Positions 18,311-28,108 of a DNA stretch of 64,000 bases are shown here, one piece after another. Source of the stretch: Candidatus Pantoea floridensis. GTDB lineage: Bacteria > Pseudomonadota > Gammaproteobacteria > Enterobacterales > Enterobacteriaceae. The number at the start of each line of letters is the position of its first letter. The first letter of the stretch is position 1. Both the position numbers and the translations under genes were made by a program. A model generated the notes under the pieces. The model had not been told where the DNA came from, made no database searches, and worked only from the letters and a program-made list of their open reading frames with translations. The stretch is taken from contig NZ_OCMY01000001.1 of the NCBI RefSeq assembly GCF_900215435.1, positions 2,170,001 through 2,234,000 on the forward strand, written 5' to 3'.

Positions 18311-18332
18311 GCTCGCCTTGTGGCGAGCTTTT
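18311..18332 (+). terminator. Terminator after the lipoprotein gene
   Basis: Perfect 7-bp stem GCTCGCC/GGCGAGC with TTGT loop, followed by TTTT-C-TT. It isolates prlC from the lipoprotein gene. Confidence 0.8.
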
Positions 18333-18445
18333 CTTCGCCGGTCCATCCTTAGCGGCATTGATTTTCATGCTATCAAGCCGCATGTTAGGTAGATTGCGTC
18401 GCGCGAGTACTCGCGCCTCAACTCCATCATGAAAGGACTGCGCTT

Positions 18446-20488
18446 ATGACCAATCCGTTACTCACGTCTTTTACGCTTCCCCCGTTTTCTGCCATCAAAC
18501 CTGAACATGTGGTTCCTGCGGTTACCGAAGCGCTGAACGACTGTCGTGCCGCGGTAGAACGCGCTGTGGCGCAAGGCGCGCCTTACACATGGGAAAATCT
18601 GGTACAGCCGCTGGCTGAAGTTGACGATCGCTTAGGTCGCCTGTTCTCGCCGGTTAGCCATTTAAATTCGGTGAAAAATAGCCCGGAACTGCGTGAAGCT
18701 TACGAACAAACGCTGCCGCTGCTGTCTGAGTACAGCACCTGGGTTGGCCAGCACGAAGGTTTGTACCAGGCATATCGCAACCTGAAAGAGGGCGAGAGCT
18801 ACGCGGGCCTCGATACTGCGCAGCAGAAAGCGGTGGATAACAGCCTGCGTGATTTCGAGCTGTCCGGTATCGGTCTCGATAAAGAGAAACAGAAGCGCTA
18901 TGGCGAAATCGCTGCGCGCCTGTCCGAGCTGGGCTCGACTTACAGCAACAATGTGCTCGACGCCACCATGGGCTGGAGCAAGCTAGTGACCGATGAAGCC
19001 GATCTGGCGGGTATGCCGGAGAGCGCGCTGGCTGCAGCCAAAGCGCAGGCTGAAGCCAAAGAGCAAGAGGGCTGGCTGCTGACGCTGGATATTCCAAGCT
19101 ATCTGCCGGTGATGACCTATTGCGATAACGCTGCGCTGCGTGAAGAGCTGTACCGCGCCTATTCAACCCGTGCTTCCGATCAGGGCCCGAATGGCGGCAA
19201 ATGGGATAACGGCCCGATTATGGCGGAAGAGCTGGCGCTGCGCCACGAACTGGCTCAGCTACTGGGCTTCGACTCCTACGCTGACAAATCGCTGGCCACC
19301 AAAATGGCGGAAAACCCGGCGCAGGTGATTGAGTTTCTCACCGATCTCGCTAAACGCGCACGTCCGCAGGGTGAAAAAGAGCTGGCTCAGCTGCGCGCTT
19401 TCGCCAAAAAAGAGTTCGGCGTCGACGAAATGAATCCGTGGGATTTGACCTACTACGGCGAAAAACAGAAACAGCATCTCTACACCATTAGCGACGAGCA
19501 ACTGCGCCCGTATTTCCCGGAAGCGCGTGCGGTGAGTGGCCTGTTTGAGGTGGTAAAACGCATTTACGGTATCACCGCGAAAGAGCGTAAGGATGTGGAT
19601 GTTTACCATCCGGATGTACGCTTCTTCGATCTGTTCGATGAGAGCGGCGAGCTGCGCGGCAGCTTCTATCTCGATCTCTATGCGCGCGAACACAAGCGTG
19701 GCGGGGCGTGGATGGACGACTGCGTTGGCCAGATGCGTAAAGCCGACGGCAGCCTGCAGAAGCCGGTGGCGTATCTAACCTGTAACTTCAATCGCCCGTT
19801 ACAAGGCAAACCGGCGCTGTTCACCCATGATGAGGTGATCACGCTGTTCCACGAATTTGGTCACGGCCTGCATCATATGCTGACGCGCATCGAAACGCCG
19901 GGCGTATCTGGCATTAGCGGTGTGCCGTGGGATGCCGTCGAGCTGCCGAGCCAGTTTATGGAAAACTGGTGCTGGGAGCCGGACGCGCTGGCATTTATCT
20001 CCGGCCATTACGAAACTGGCGAACCGCTGCCGAAAGAATTGCTGGATAAAATGCTGGCCGCAAAAAATTATCAGGCGGCGCTGTTTATCCTGCGTCAGCT
20101 GGAGTTCGGCCTGTTCGATTTCCGTCTGCACACCGAGTTTAACCCGGCGAAAGGCGCGCAAATCCTCGAAACGTTGCGCGAAGTGAAGAAGCAGGTTGCC
20201 GTGGTGCCAAGCCCGGAATGGGGACGTTTCCCACACGCCTTTAGCCATGTGTTCGCGGGCGGTTACGCTGCCGGCTACTACAGCTATCTGTGGGCCGACG
20301 TGTTGGCGGCCGATGCCTATTCGCGCTTTGAAGAAGAGGGCATCTTTAATCGTCAGACCGGGCAATCGTTCCTCGATAACATCCTGACGCGCGGCGGCTC
20401 TGAAGAGCCTATGGAGCTGTTCAAGCGCTTCCGTGGCCGCGAGCCGCAGTTGGATGCGATGCTGGAACATTACGGAATTCAGGGATAA
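18446..20488 (+). CDS. prlC: Oligopeptidase A
   Basis: A 680-residue cytosolic M3-family zinc metallopeptidase that degrades short peptides, including cleaved signal peptides. The zinc site HEFGH lies in [15 protein letters not shown], with the distal glutamate expected about 25 residues later ([13 protein letters not shown]). Length and sequence match E. coli OpdA. AAAGGAC precedes the ATG. rsmJ begins 8 bp after the stop, so the two form an operon as in E. coli. No clear heat-shock promoter was found upstream by eye. Confidence 0.97.
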   Translation: MTNPLLTSFTLPPFSAIKPEHVVPAVTEALNDCRAAVERAVAQGAPYTWENLVQPLAEVDDRLGRLFSPVSHLNSVKNSPELREAYEQTLPLLSEYSTWVGQHEGLYQAYRNLKEGESYAGLDTAQQKAVDNSLRDFELSGIGLDKEKQKRYGEIAARLSELGSTYSNNVLDATMGWSKLVTDEADLAGMPESALAAAKAQAEAKEQEGWLLTLDIPSYLPVMTYCDNAALREELYRAYSTRASDQGPNGGKWDNGPIMAEELALRHELAQLLGFDSYADKSLATKMAENPAQVIEFLTDLAKRARPQGEKELAQLRAFAKKEFGVDEMNPWDLTYYGEKQKQHLYTISDEQLRPYFPEARAVSGLFEVVKRIYGITAKERKDVDVYHPDVRFFDLFDESGELRGSFYLDLYAREHKRGGAWMDDCVGQMRKADGSLQKPVAYLTCNFNRPLQGKPALFTHDEVITLFHEFGHGLHHMLTRIETPGVSGISGVPWDAVELPSQFMENWCWEPDALAFISGHYETGEPLPKELLDKMLAAKNYQAALFILRQLEFGLFDFRLHTEFNPAKGAQILETLREVKKQVAVVPSPEWGRFPHAFSHVFAGGYAAGYYSYLWADVLAADAYSRFEEEGIFNRQTGQSFLDNILTRGGSEEPMELFKRFRGREPQLDAMLEHYGIQG

Positions 20489-20496
20489 ACCGGCTT

Positions 20497-21246
20497 GTGA
20501 AAATTGGTTTAATCGATGAAACAGGCGCCGGAGACGGCGCCTTATTACATTTGGCGCAGCGCTGGGGTTTGCAATCAGACCAACAGGCAACGATGGCGCT
20601 GGTTTTAACGTCTGAGCACCTTGAGCTGCGTAAGCTGGATGAGCCGAAACTGGGCGGCATCTTTGTCGATTTCGTGTCAGGTGCCATGGCGCATCGGCGC
20701 AAGTTTGGTGGCGGTCGTGGCGAAGCGGTAGCGAAAGCGGTGGGCATCAAAAGTGGCTATCTGCCTGATGTGATTGATGCAACCGCAGGTTTAGGACGCG
20801 ATGCCTTTGTGCTGGCGTCGCTCGGCTGCCGTGTGCGCATGCTTGAGCGGCATCCGGTGGTAGCGGCTCTGCTGGAGGATGGATTGCGCCGTGGCTATGA
20901 GGATGCGGAAATCGGCGGCTGGCTGCGTGAGCGGCTCACGCTACTGCACGTAGTGAGCCAGCAGGCGCTCAGTGATATCACGCCTGCACCGGATGTGGTG
21001 TATCTCGATCCGATGTATCCGCATCGGCAGAAAAGCGCGATGGTGAAGAAAGAGATGCGCGTGTTTCAGTCGCTGGTGGGGCCCGATGAAGATGCCGATG
21101 CGCTGCTGGAACCGGCGCGGCAGCTGGCGAAGAAACGCATTGTGGTGAAACGTCCGGACTACGCGCCACCGTTAGCAGGCGTGGTGACGCAAGATGCGGT
21201 GGTGACCAAAAGCCATCGTTTTGATATTTATCCGCCGCTGGTGTAG
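20497..21246 (+). CDS. rsmJ: 16S rRNA (guanine1516-N2)-methyltransferase RsmJ
   Basis: A 249-residue SAM-dependent methyltransferase that makes m2G1516 in 16S rRNA. The GTG start ([16 protein letters not shown]) matches the E. coli start. Highly conserved blocks are [30 protein letters not shown], the SAM motif [15 protein letters not shown] and the catalytic DPMYP. It sits 8 bp after prlC. A cluster of REP palindromes follows. Confidence 0.97.
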   Translation: MKIGLIDETGAGDGALLHLAQRWGLQSDQQATMALVLTSEHLELRKLDEPKLGGIFVDFVSGAMAHRRKFGGGRGEAVAKAVGIKSGYLPDVIDATAGLGRDAFVLASLGCRVRMLERHPVVAALLEDGLRRGYEDAEIGGWLRERLTLLHVVSQQALSDITPAPDVVYLDPMYPHRQKSAMVKKEMRVFQSLVGPDEDADALLEPARQLAKKRIVVKRPDYAPPLAGVVTQDAVVTKSHRFDIYPPLV

Positions 21247-21265
21247 ATCGTGCGGTATTGAAAAA

Positions 21266-21436
21266 GGTCGGCATGAATGCCGTAATGCTCGTCAGTTAAG
21301 CATGAATCGGTCACCATGAATGGTGACCCTACGTGGATATTGCCGGGTTTTCGTAGGGTGCGCATTCATGCGCACCTGCATAAACAGGCATTTTTTTGCT
21401 TAAGTGAGCGGCATTACGGCATGAATGCCGACCCTA
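21266..21436. repeat. Cluster of four GTAG-type palindromes with three stem types
   Basis: Units at 21266-21282 (GTCGGCATGAATGCCG), 21309-21332 (GGTCACCATGAATGGTGACC then CTAC), 21353-21376 (GTAGGG head, GCGCATTCATGCGC core) and 21417-21435 (CGGCATGAATGCCG with CCCTA). Stems differ but stay base-paired; the loop is always ATTCAT or its complement. They lie between convergent rsmJ and uspA. Confidence 0.88.
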
Positions 21437-21440
21437 TGGT

Positions 21441-21878
21441 TTACTCTTCGTCTTCATCGCGCAGCGGCACGATCAACATGTCGATATGCACGGTATTAAT
21501 CAACTGGCGCGCTGATGACATCAGCTTGCTCCAGAAGTCCTGATGGTGACCACACACCACCAAATCCACATCATATTTCTTAATCGCGTCCACCAGCACC
21601 TGGCCAAGATCGCCGCTGCCGCTCAGCGTTTCACTGATCGGATAACCGGCATTGATCGAAAGCGCTTTCAGTGCGGTGTGCGTCTCTTCAGAGATGCGTT
21701 TTTGCATGTCGCCCAGGTTAACGTCAATCAGCCCGGTGTACAGGTCAGAATAGTTAACATCAACGTGGATCAGCGAGATTTTCGCATCGTAAGGGCGGGC
21801 CAGCGAAACGGCTTTATCGACTAACAACTGGCTTTCCGGGGAAAGGTCTACTGCAATCAGGATGTGTTTATAAGCCAT
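21441..21878 (-). CDS. uspA: Universal stress protein A
   Basis: A 145-residue cytosolic UspA, induced in stationary phase and by many stresses. The start [16 protein letters not shown] is the family start; the six codons upstream are not used because AAGGAG sits properly before ATG 21878. The non-ATP-binding UspA-type ending ([21 protein letters not shown]) is present. It is divergent from uspB as in E. coli. Confidence 0.97.
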   Translation of the reverse strand: MAYKHILIAVDLSPESQLLVDKAVSLARPYDAKISLIHVDVNYSDLYTGLIDVNLGDMQKRISEETHTALKALSINAGYPISETLSGSGDLGQVLVDAIKKYDVDLVVCGHHQDFWSKLMSSARQLINTVHIDMLIVPLRDEDEE

Positions 21879-22296
21879 GATAAAACTCCTTCTCAAGATT
21901 TGGGGGCGATCTTCCTGCTTTCACGGTAGGCGATGTCCTTTGCGCCAAACGGCGATGAAGCGCCACCAACCATAGTTTCAGCCTTGCAGGCGGTTCTTGT
22001 TATGCCCTGAGTATAGCCAGAGTTGTTAACAAATGCTGCAAGCGAAAGTTCGCTTGTGAGGAAGATCAAGCGTTATCGGGTTTTTCACTCGCACTGAACG
22101 AAAATCATCGCTGGAAAAAAATTGAACAGATCTCCTACACTGAAAATAAGTGCCACAGCGATATGCGTTGCGCACTCAGGTTCGCATAACAACAATGCAA
22201 TCGGAATCATTCAGTGGCTGGTTTATTTCCCGTGCGGCGTCTACAGCAATTCCCCGCTGCGTTTGACGTCGTTGCGGCTCCAGCCGGGAGGGGAAC
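21879..22296. promoter_or_regulatory. uspA/uspB divergent control region
   Basis: 418 bp without a supported gene. On the minus strand TATACT (22015-22010) is a candidate uspA -10 box, with a poor -35 as is usual for stress-controlled promoters. On the plus strand CTACACT at 22135-22141 resembles an RpoS -10 element and fits the known RpoS dependence of uspB in E. coli. Both are guesses from pattern. Confidence 0.4.
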
Positions 22297-22632
22297 ATGA
22301 TCAGCACTATCGCGCTTTTTTGGGCTCTGTGTGTGGTTTGTCTGGTGAATATGGCGCGCTACTTCTCTTCTTTGCGCTCACTATTGGCCGTTTTGCGCGG
22401 TTGCGATCCGCTGTTATATCAATATGTGGATGGCGCGGGTTTCTTTACTTCACACGGTCAGCCGAGCAAGCAGGTGCGGCTGGTGCGCTATATCTGGGAA
22501 AAGCGCTATCACGATCATCATGACGACGAATTTATTCGCCGCTGCGAACGCGTGCGCGGGCAGTTCGTGCTGACCAGCGGGCTCTGTTTTTTGGTGGTTG
22601 TCAGCCTGATTGCGATGGCAATCTGGCAATAA
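22297..22632 (+). CDS. uspB: Universal stress protein B
   Basis: A 111-residue inner-membrane protein with two hydrophobic segments (about residues 3-20 and 91-110), matching E. coli UspB in length and sequence ([20 protein letters not shown]). In E. coli it is RpoS-dependent and linked to ethanol tolerance; mechanism unknown. GGGAGGGG lies before the ATG. Divergent from uspA and convergent with pitA. Confidence 0.96.
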   Translation: MISTIALFWALCVVCLVNMARYFSSLRSLLAVLRGCDPLLYQYVDGAGFFTSHGQPSKQVRLVRYIWEKRYHDHHDDEFIRRCERVRGQFVLTSGLCFLVVVSLIAMAIWQ

Positions 22633-22643
22633 ATAACGGCAAT

Positions 22644-22669
22644 AAAAAAGGGCGACATCGCTGTCGCCC
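22644..22669 (-). terminator. Terminator on the pitA strand
   Basis: Perfect 8-bp stem GGGCGACA/TGTCGCCC. On the minus strand it is followed by TTTTTT. It lies beyond the palindromic repeat downstream of pitA; the same hairpin may protect the uspB mRNA end. Confidence 0.78.
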
Positions 22670-22671
22670 CC

Positions 22672-22796
22672 ATACCCGTCATACTTCGAGTTGCAGCTGC
22701 GTTAGCTGCGTGTGTTCACCCCAGTCACTTACTTCAGTAAGCTCCTGGGGATTCACCCACTTGCTGCCTTCCTGCAATTCGAATTATTTAGGGTAT
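22672..22796. repeat. Enterobacterial imperfect palindromic repeat (copy 3)
   Basis: Outer ends ATACCCGTCATACTTCGAG and TTCGAATTATTTAGGGTAT are inverted; the centre carries CCCAGTCACTTACTTCAGTA, then AGCTCCTGGGGATTC. It is the best preserved of three copies and lies 3 bp from the pitA stop. Confidence 0.88.
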
Positions 22797-22799
22797 CCA

Positions 22800-24299
22800 T
22801 CAAATTAATTTCAGCGCAATCCAGTAGAGCGAACCCGACAGCAAAATACACACTGGCAGCGTGAATACCCACGCCATGGCGATATTTTTGATGGTGCGAC
22901 TCTGCAATCCACCGCCATCGACCAGCATGGTACCGGCCACCGACGACGACAGAATGTGCGTGGTGGAAACCGGCATACCGGTGTAACTGGCCACGCCAAT
23001 CGACAGCGCGGCCGTCACCTGCGCTGACATACCCTGCGCATAGGTCATGCCTTTCTTACCGATTTTCTCACCGATAGTGGTAGCCACGCGACGCCAGCCA
23101 ATCATGGTACCGATGCCCAGTGCCAGTGCAACGGCAACAATAATCCAGATAGGCGCGTACTCAATGGTGCCCAGCAAATCGCCTTTCAGCTTGTTGAGGA
23201 AGCGCTTATCGTCGGCGCTGGTTTCCGGCAGCTTGGCGACTTTATCTACGGTGTCTGAAACGCACAGCAACAGACGACGCATTTGACCGCGTTGATCAAC
23301 CGACAGCTGATCGTAGCTCTGCAAGTTATTCAGCAGCAGCTGCGCACGATCGATGGCCTGCAACGCGCGGCTGCTATCGCAATGGAACTCCTGCGGGCCG
23401 CCGACTGACTCTTCCGGCGTTGGCACAACAGGCGGTGCAAGCTGCACCATATGCGCCAGCGAGTCGTTATGTTGCTGATAATACTGTTCCAGATGGTTTA
23501 CCGCGTCGCGCGTGCGCGTGATGTCATAACCTGATGCATTCAGATTCACCACAAAGCCCGCCGGCGCCACGCCGATCAGCACCAGCATAATCAGACCAAT
23601 GCCTTTCTGCCCATCATTCGCGCCGTGTGAGTAGCTCACGCCAATCGCTGAAACGATAAGAGCAATGCGCGTCCAGAACGGTGGCTTTTTCTTGCCATCA
23701 ATTTTTTCACGATCGGCGGGTGTCATGTGGATGCGCGAACGCTTAGTGGTTCCGCTCCAGTAACGACGCAGCAGGAAAATCAGGCTGCCTGCAATCACCA
23801 AACCGACAATCGGCGAAAGAATCAGGGACAGGAAGATATTGATGACTTTCGGCAGGTTGAGTGCATCAACCACCGAGGTGCCGGTCATCAGGGCGTTGGT
23901 GAGACCAATACCGATGATAGCGCCAATCAATGTGTGAGAACTGGACGCCGGCAAACCTAAATACCAGGTGCCAAGGTTCCAGATAATCGCGGCGAGCAGC
24001 ATGGAGAAGACCATGGCGAGGCCGTGGGCCGAACCGACATTCAACAGCAAATCGGTCGGAAGCATGTGAACGATGGCATAAGCCACGCTCAATCCACCAA
24101 GCAAAACACCTAAAAAGTTGAAAACGCCAGCCATGACAACCGCCAGTTGCGCCCGCATCGCACGGGTGTAAATGACAGTCGCAACCGCGTTAGCAGTGTC
24201 GTGAAAACCGTTGATTGCTTCGTAAAACAATACAAACAGCAGAGCAAGAATCAGTAACAGGCTGGTACTGAGGTCGAGACCAGCAAACAGATGTAGCAT
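22800..24299 (-). CDS. pitA: Low-affinity inorganic phosphate (metal-phosphate) transporter PitA
   Basis: A 499-residue inner-membrane H+/phosphate symporter of the PiT family, which carries metal-phosphate complexes. Start ATG 24299 ([10 protein letters not shown]) matches E. coli; the open frame runs nine codons further up. Two family repeats are seen: [18 protein letters not shown] near the N-terminus and [13 protein letters not shown] in the middle, separated by a less conserved cytoplasmic loop. In the same place as in E. coli, between uspB and yhiN. Confidence 0.96.
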   Translation of the reverse strand: MLHLFAGLDLSTSLLLILALLFVLFYEAINGFHDTANAVATVIYTRAMRAQLAVVMAGVFNFLGVLLGGLSVAYAIVHMLPTDLLLNVGSAHGLAMVFSMLLAAIIWNLGTWYLGLPASSSHTLIGAIIGIGLTNALMTGTSVVDALNLPKVINIFLSLILSPIVGLVIAGSLIFLLRRYWSGTTKRSRIHMTPADREKIDGKKKPPFWTRIALIVSAIGVSYSHGANDGQKGIGLIMLVLIGVAPAGFVVNLNASGYDITRTRDAVNHLEQYYQQHNDSLAHMVQLAPPVVPTPEESVGGPQEFHCDSSRALQAIDRAQLLLNNLQSYDQLSVDQRGQMRRLLLCVSDTVDKVAKLPETSADDKRFLNKLKGDLLGTIEYAPIWIIVAVALALGIGTMIGWRRVATTIGEKIGKKGMTYAQGMSAQVTAALSIGVASYTGMPVSTTHILSSSVAGTMLVDGGGLQSRTIKNIAMAWVFTLPVCILLSGSLYWIALKLI

Positions 24300-24540
24300 A
24301 AACGTTACGCCATTTTGGGAGGACATGAACGCGGCGCATTATCTGCGACAACGTGCGCGATATGAAAGAAAAATATAGCTCTTTATTGTCTTAAATTTGT
24401 CATCCACCCTAAAAATTAAGGTGAAACCATCTATAAATTAGCGAGTTACATTATGACACATTTACGGCATTTTTTTGACCCTAGCGCTGAAAGCCACAGA
24501 TCTCTACAATCAGCGCCTTTCAGGCAAGGCGGATAAAGCA

Positions 24541-25725
24541 GTGGAAAAGTTTGACGTTATCATTATTGGTGCAGGCGCAGCCGGCATGTTCTGCGCGGCG
24601 CAGGCAGGGCAATTGGGCCGTCGCGTGCTGCTGCTGGATAACGGCAAGAAAGCGGGGCGCAAAATTTTGATGTCGGGCGGTGGCCGCTGCAACTTCACCA
24701 ATATGCACACTGAGCCGGCGGCGTACCTGTCGCACAATCCCCACTTCTGCAAATCGGCGCTGGCGCGTTATACCCAGTGGGATTTCATCGATCTGGTCAA
24801 TCGCCATGGCATTGCCTATCACGAGAAAACCCTCGGCCAGTTGTTCTGCGATGATTCGGCGCAGCAGATTGTCGATCTCTTGCTGAAAGAGTGTGAAGCC
24901 GGGCAGGTGAGAGTGCGCTTACGCAGTGAAGTGTTGAGCGTGGAGCGCGATGACAACGGCTACACTTTGCAGCTTAATGGCGCGGCGGTGCAGGCTGAAA
25001 AACTGGTGATTGCCAGCGGTGGACTCTCGATGCCGGGCTTGGGTGCCACACCGTTCGGCTACAAAGTCGCCGAGCAGTTCGGCCTGAAAGTGTTCCCCAC
25101 GCGTGCGGCGCTGGTGCCTTTCACGCTGCATAAACCCTTGCTGGAGCAGCTTAATACCCTTTCCGGCGTGGCATTGCCCACGACCATTACGGCACAGGAC
25201 GGCACCTTATTTAAAGAAGCGATGCTGTTTACCCATCGCGGTTTGTCTGGCCCGGCCGTGTTGCAAATCTCCAGTTACTGGCAGCCTGGCGAATTCGTCA
25301 CCATTGATTTGTCACCGGTCACCTCGCTGGATGATTTTATTCATGTGCAGCGCGAGGCTCATCCTAATCTCAGCCTGAAAAACAGCCTGGCGAAGATTCT
25401 GCCAAAACGGCTGGTGGAAGTGCTGCAGGAACTCAAGCAGATTCCCGACGTCACGCTGAAACAGCTGAATAGCAAGCAGCAGAGCGAGCTGGTTAACACA
25501 TTGCATCATTGGCGCGTGCAGCCGAACGGCACCGAAGGCTACCGTACCGCTGAAGTGACGCTGGGCGGCGTGGATACCACGCAGCTATCGTCAAAAACCA
25601 TGGAAGCACGCGATGTGCCGGGGCTGTTCTTTATTGGTGAAGTGGTGGATGTCACCGGCTGGCTGGGCGGCTATAACTTCCAGTGGGCGTGGAGCTCGGC
25701 CTGGGCGTGCGCGCAGGCGCTTTAA
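24541..25725 (+). CDS. yhiN: BaiN/HI0933-family flavoprotein YhiN
   Basis: A 394-residue FAD-binding oxidoreductase. GTG 24541 begins MEKFDVIIIGAGAAGMF like E. coli YhiN; a TTG 22 codons upstream is rejected. The Rossmann motif GAGAAG is followed by GRKILMSGGGRCNFTN and, near the end, GLFFIGEVVDVTGWLGGYNFQWAWSSAWA, all diagnostic of the family. Some members are proposed bile-acid or other enoate reductases; the role in enterobacteria is unknown. Divergent from pitA. Confidence 0.95.
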   Translation: MEKFDVIIIGAGAAGMFCAAQAGQLGRRVLLLDNGKKAGRKILMSGGGRCNFTNMHTEPAAYLSHNPHFCKSALARYTQWDFIDLVNRHGIAYHEKTLGQLFCDDSAQQIVDLLLKECEAGQVRVRLRSEVLSVERDDNGYTLQLNGAAVQAEKLVIASGGLSMPGLGATPFGYKVAEQFGLKVFPTRAALVPFTLHKPLLEQLNTLSGVALPTTITAQDGTLFKEAMLFTHRGLSGPAVLQISSYWQPGEFVTIDLSPVTSLDDFIHVQREAHPNLSLKNSLAKILPKRLVEVLQELKQIPDVTLKQLNSKQQSELVNTLHHWRVQPNGTEGYRTAEVTLGGVDTTQLSSKTMEARDVPGLFFIGEVVDVTGWLGGYNFQWAWSSAWACAQAL

Positions 25726-25799
25726 TGCGTGCTGAATAGGCCGCACGCACGCAATCTGCTACTATCGCGCGCTTTACTCTTCAGCGGGTGACGCCCTTC

Positions 25800-26147
25800 A
25801 TGTTAAAAATCAAATTTCTTCTGCCGTTGCTCATTGTTATCAGCGCCGCTGTCTGGTGGCTGATGCCGCACTACAGTGACGAAGATAAAGGCTACTACAT
25901 CGCCATGTTCTGTACGCTGACGCACGACGGGCGCGGGAATACGCCGAAGGATATGCAGCAAATTATCGAAGGTAGCAATTCCGATTACGCGTTGCAGAAG
26001 ATTCACTTCCAGGCGGGTTTGGCCGAACATCTGCAAACCATTTGGCAGGATTTGTCGCCAGAACAGCAGCAGCAGGCGCGGCAGGAAAGCCTGTCCTGCC
26101 GCCGTTTATTATCAGAGAAACTGTTACCGGGCCAGCCGGTGCAGTAA
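25800..26147 (+). CDS. Small membrane-anchored or exported protein, unknown
   Basis: About 115 residues. An N-terminal hydrophobic stretch (KIKFLLPLLIVISAAVWWLM) acts as an anchor or uncleaved signal. The mature part has two cysteines (MFCTLTHDG, LSCRRLL) and a Gln-rich helix. ATG 25800 is preferred to GTG 25788. The two-cysteine layout resembles the small protein at 5608-5955, though they are not clearly homologous. Convergent with the next gene, whose stop begins at the following base. Confidence 0.65.
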   Translation: MLKIKFLLPLLIVISAAVWWLMPHYSDEDKGYYIAMFCTLTHDGRGNTPKDMQQIIEGSNSDYALQKIHFQAGLAEHLQTIWQDLSPEQQQQARQESLSCRRLLSEKLLPGQPVQ

Positions 26148-26843
26148 TTAGTTTACCGGCAGCGCGAGAACCTGGTCAGTGGTTTTAATCTCCGCGAACA
26201 CATCGGCAACACCCGCCAGTGCCGCCTGCTGCAACACGTTATGATCGACCACCTTGTTATCCCAGGTCGCCAGATCGCGTGTGGCCGTGGCATCTTCCGG
26301 AATGATGACCGCGTAGCCGAGCGGCACCGCATCACGCGCGGTGGATGAGACGCACATATGGGTCATCAGGCCGGTAACGATCAGCTGCTTGATACCCAGT
26401 GCATCCAGCTGTTGCTGTAGATCGGTGCCAACAAATGAACTTGGTGTGGCTTTGCCGATCACGCGGTCTTCTTTGCCCGGCTGCAAATCTTTATGGAACT
26501 CAGCGAAACGGCTGCCTTTCGCAAACAGCGGGCCATCGGCTTCCCCTAAATGCTGGACGAAGAACACCGGCATATTGTTTTTGTGAGCGAACTCGACGAT
26601 GCGTTTGCTGTTTTGCAATGCCTTCATACCATCAGGTATCGGCATTTTCCCGCCTGGAAAATATTCGTTCTGGATATCAATGACGATCACCGCCGTCTGC
26701 TTTGCAATGAGCGCCGTTGTCGCCGTGGCACCGCTCATGGTGCGAATCGTCGGGGCTTTACTTGCCTGACGTTCGTCAGCAAATACATTGCCGGAAATCG
26801 CCATGGCCAGTGCTAAGGTTCCTGAAGCTAAAATATTTTTCAT
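26148..26843 (-). CDS. Exported isochorismatase-like cysteine hydrolase
   Basis: A 231-residue member of the isochorismatase/nicotinamidase fold. The triad Asp56 (VIDIQNEY), Lys131 (IGKATPSSF) and Cys164 (THMCVSS) is intact, with the cis-peptide region just before the cysteine. Unusually there is a Sec signal peptide (MKNILASGTLALAMAISGNV, cut after VFA), so the enzyme should act in the periplasm. It is divergent from a DJ-1/AraC regulator, probably its controller. Substrate unknown. Confidence 0.86.
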   Translation of the reverse strand: MKNILASGTLALAMAISGNVFADERQASKAPTIRTMSGATATTALIAKQTAVIVIDIQNEYFPGGKMPIPDGMKALQNSKRIVEFAHKNNMPVFFVQHLGEADGPLFAKGSRFAEFHKDLQPGKEDRVIGKATPSSFVGTDLQQQLDALGIKQLIVTGLMTHMCVSSTARDAVPLGYAVIIPEDATATRDLATWDNKVVDHNVLQQAALAGVADVFAEIKTTDQVLALPVN

Positions 26844-26943
26844 GAGTAATAATCCTGTAATGATGTCGTGGTTAGAGAAGACTCGTGCGGCTTCCGATGG
26901 GATGCAGTATGGCGATTTCGTCGTGAGTGAAGGAGTACAGCGG

Positions 26944-27945
26944 ATGACAAATAGCGTTCAATTTGCGCCAAAAACGCCAGGCGCGGCATCGCCGATTAAG
27001 GTGGGCATCGTGGTGTTCGACGACATCATCCCTTTCCATCTTTCTGTGCCTTGCGCGGTCTTTGAGAAAGCGGAACAGGACGATGGCTCGCTTTGCTATC
27101 AATTGATGATCTGCGCTACGCATCCCGGTCCGTTAAAAACCAACAGCGGTTTTTCGATTGTTGCCGAACATGGACTCGCACAACTCGCCGATGTCGATAT
27201 GGTGGTGGTGCCGAGCTGGAGCGATCCGGCGGTACAACCTCCTCCAGCGTTACTGCAGGCTTTACAACAGGCCGCGCAGCGGGGCGCGCAAGTGGTAGGT
27301 CTGTGTCTTGGCGCCTTTGTGCTTGGTGCCGCTGGTTTGCTCAGTCAGCGTCGCGCTACCACGCATTGGCGCTGGATGGCGGATTTCGAACGCCTCTATC
27401 CCGACGTAGCGATTGACCGCGACGTGCTCTATATCGACGAAGGGCAGATTGTGACGTCGGCAGGTACCGCGGCGAGTATTGATTGCTGTCTGCATTTAGT
27501 GCGCGAGCAGTGCGGCGTTGATGTGGCCAATAGCGTCGCACGTATGCTGGTGGTGCCGCCGCATCGGCAGGGCGGACAGGCGCAGTATATTGAGCAGCCG
27601 GTGTATCACTCCGCGGGCAACGATCGCTTTATGTCAGCGCTGAGTTGGGCAACGGAAAACCTGCAGCAGGCGCTAACGCTCGAGCAGCTGGCAGAGAAAG
27701 CGCTGATGAGCCGCCGCAGTTTTACCCGCCGCTTCAACCAAACCACCGGTGGCTGTTTTAGCGCTTGGTTAGTGAATCAACGCCTGGCCCTGGCACAGCG
27801 TTTTCTGGAGAAAACCGATCAACCGGTGGAGTTGATTGCTGAAAAAGCCGGATTCTCCTCGCCGCTGATGCTGCGCCGTCATTTTAAGAAGCAGCTGAAT
27901 ACCTCCCCACTGCAATATCGCAAAACCTTTCGCGGCAGATCCTGA
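26944..27945 (+). CDS. DJ-1/PfpI-domain AraC-family transcriptional regulator (GlxA-like)
   Basis: A 333-residue regulator. Residues about 15-185 form a DJ-1/PfpI (class I amidotransferase-like) domain with the elbow VVGLCLGAFVLG, used in this group as a ligand sensor. The C-terminal part holds two AraC helix-turn-helix motifs (LEQLAEKALMSRRSFTRRFNQ and ELIAEKAGFSSPLMLRRHFK). Start ATG 26944 follows AAGGAG at a proper distance; the frame is open 52 codons further up, into the neighbouring gene. Divergent from the exported hydrolase. Confidence 0.9.
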   Translation: MTNSVQFAPKTPGAASPIKVGIVVFDDIIPFHLSVPCAVFEKAEQDDGSLCYQLMICATHPGPLKTNSGFSIVAEHGLAQLADVDMVVVPSWSDPAVQPPPALLQALQQAAQRGAQVVGLCLGAFVLGAAGLLSQRRATTHWRWMADFERLYPDVAIDRDVLYIDEGQIVTSAGTAASIDCCLHLVREQCGVDVANSVARMLVVPPHRQGGQAQYIEQPVYHSAGNDRFMSALSWATENLQQALTLEQLAEKALMSRRSFTRRFNQTTGGCFSAWLVNQRLALAQRFLEKTDQPVELIAEKAGFSSPLMLRRHFKKQLNTSPLQYRKTFRGRS

Positions 27946-28108
27946 TGAACATTTTGCGAGCTCTCTCGCATCACATTGCACGTTACTTGTTGTACTAATT
28001 GATATTTTTCGCGGTTCAGCGCAAAATATAAACAGTCACATGGTGCAATAATTGCTCGCTGGGCATGATGTCTGACAGACGCGTCACATCAACTCAGGAG
28101 CTTCACGG

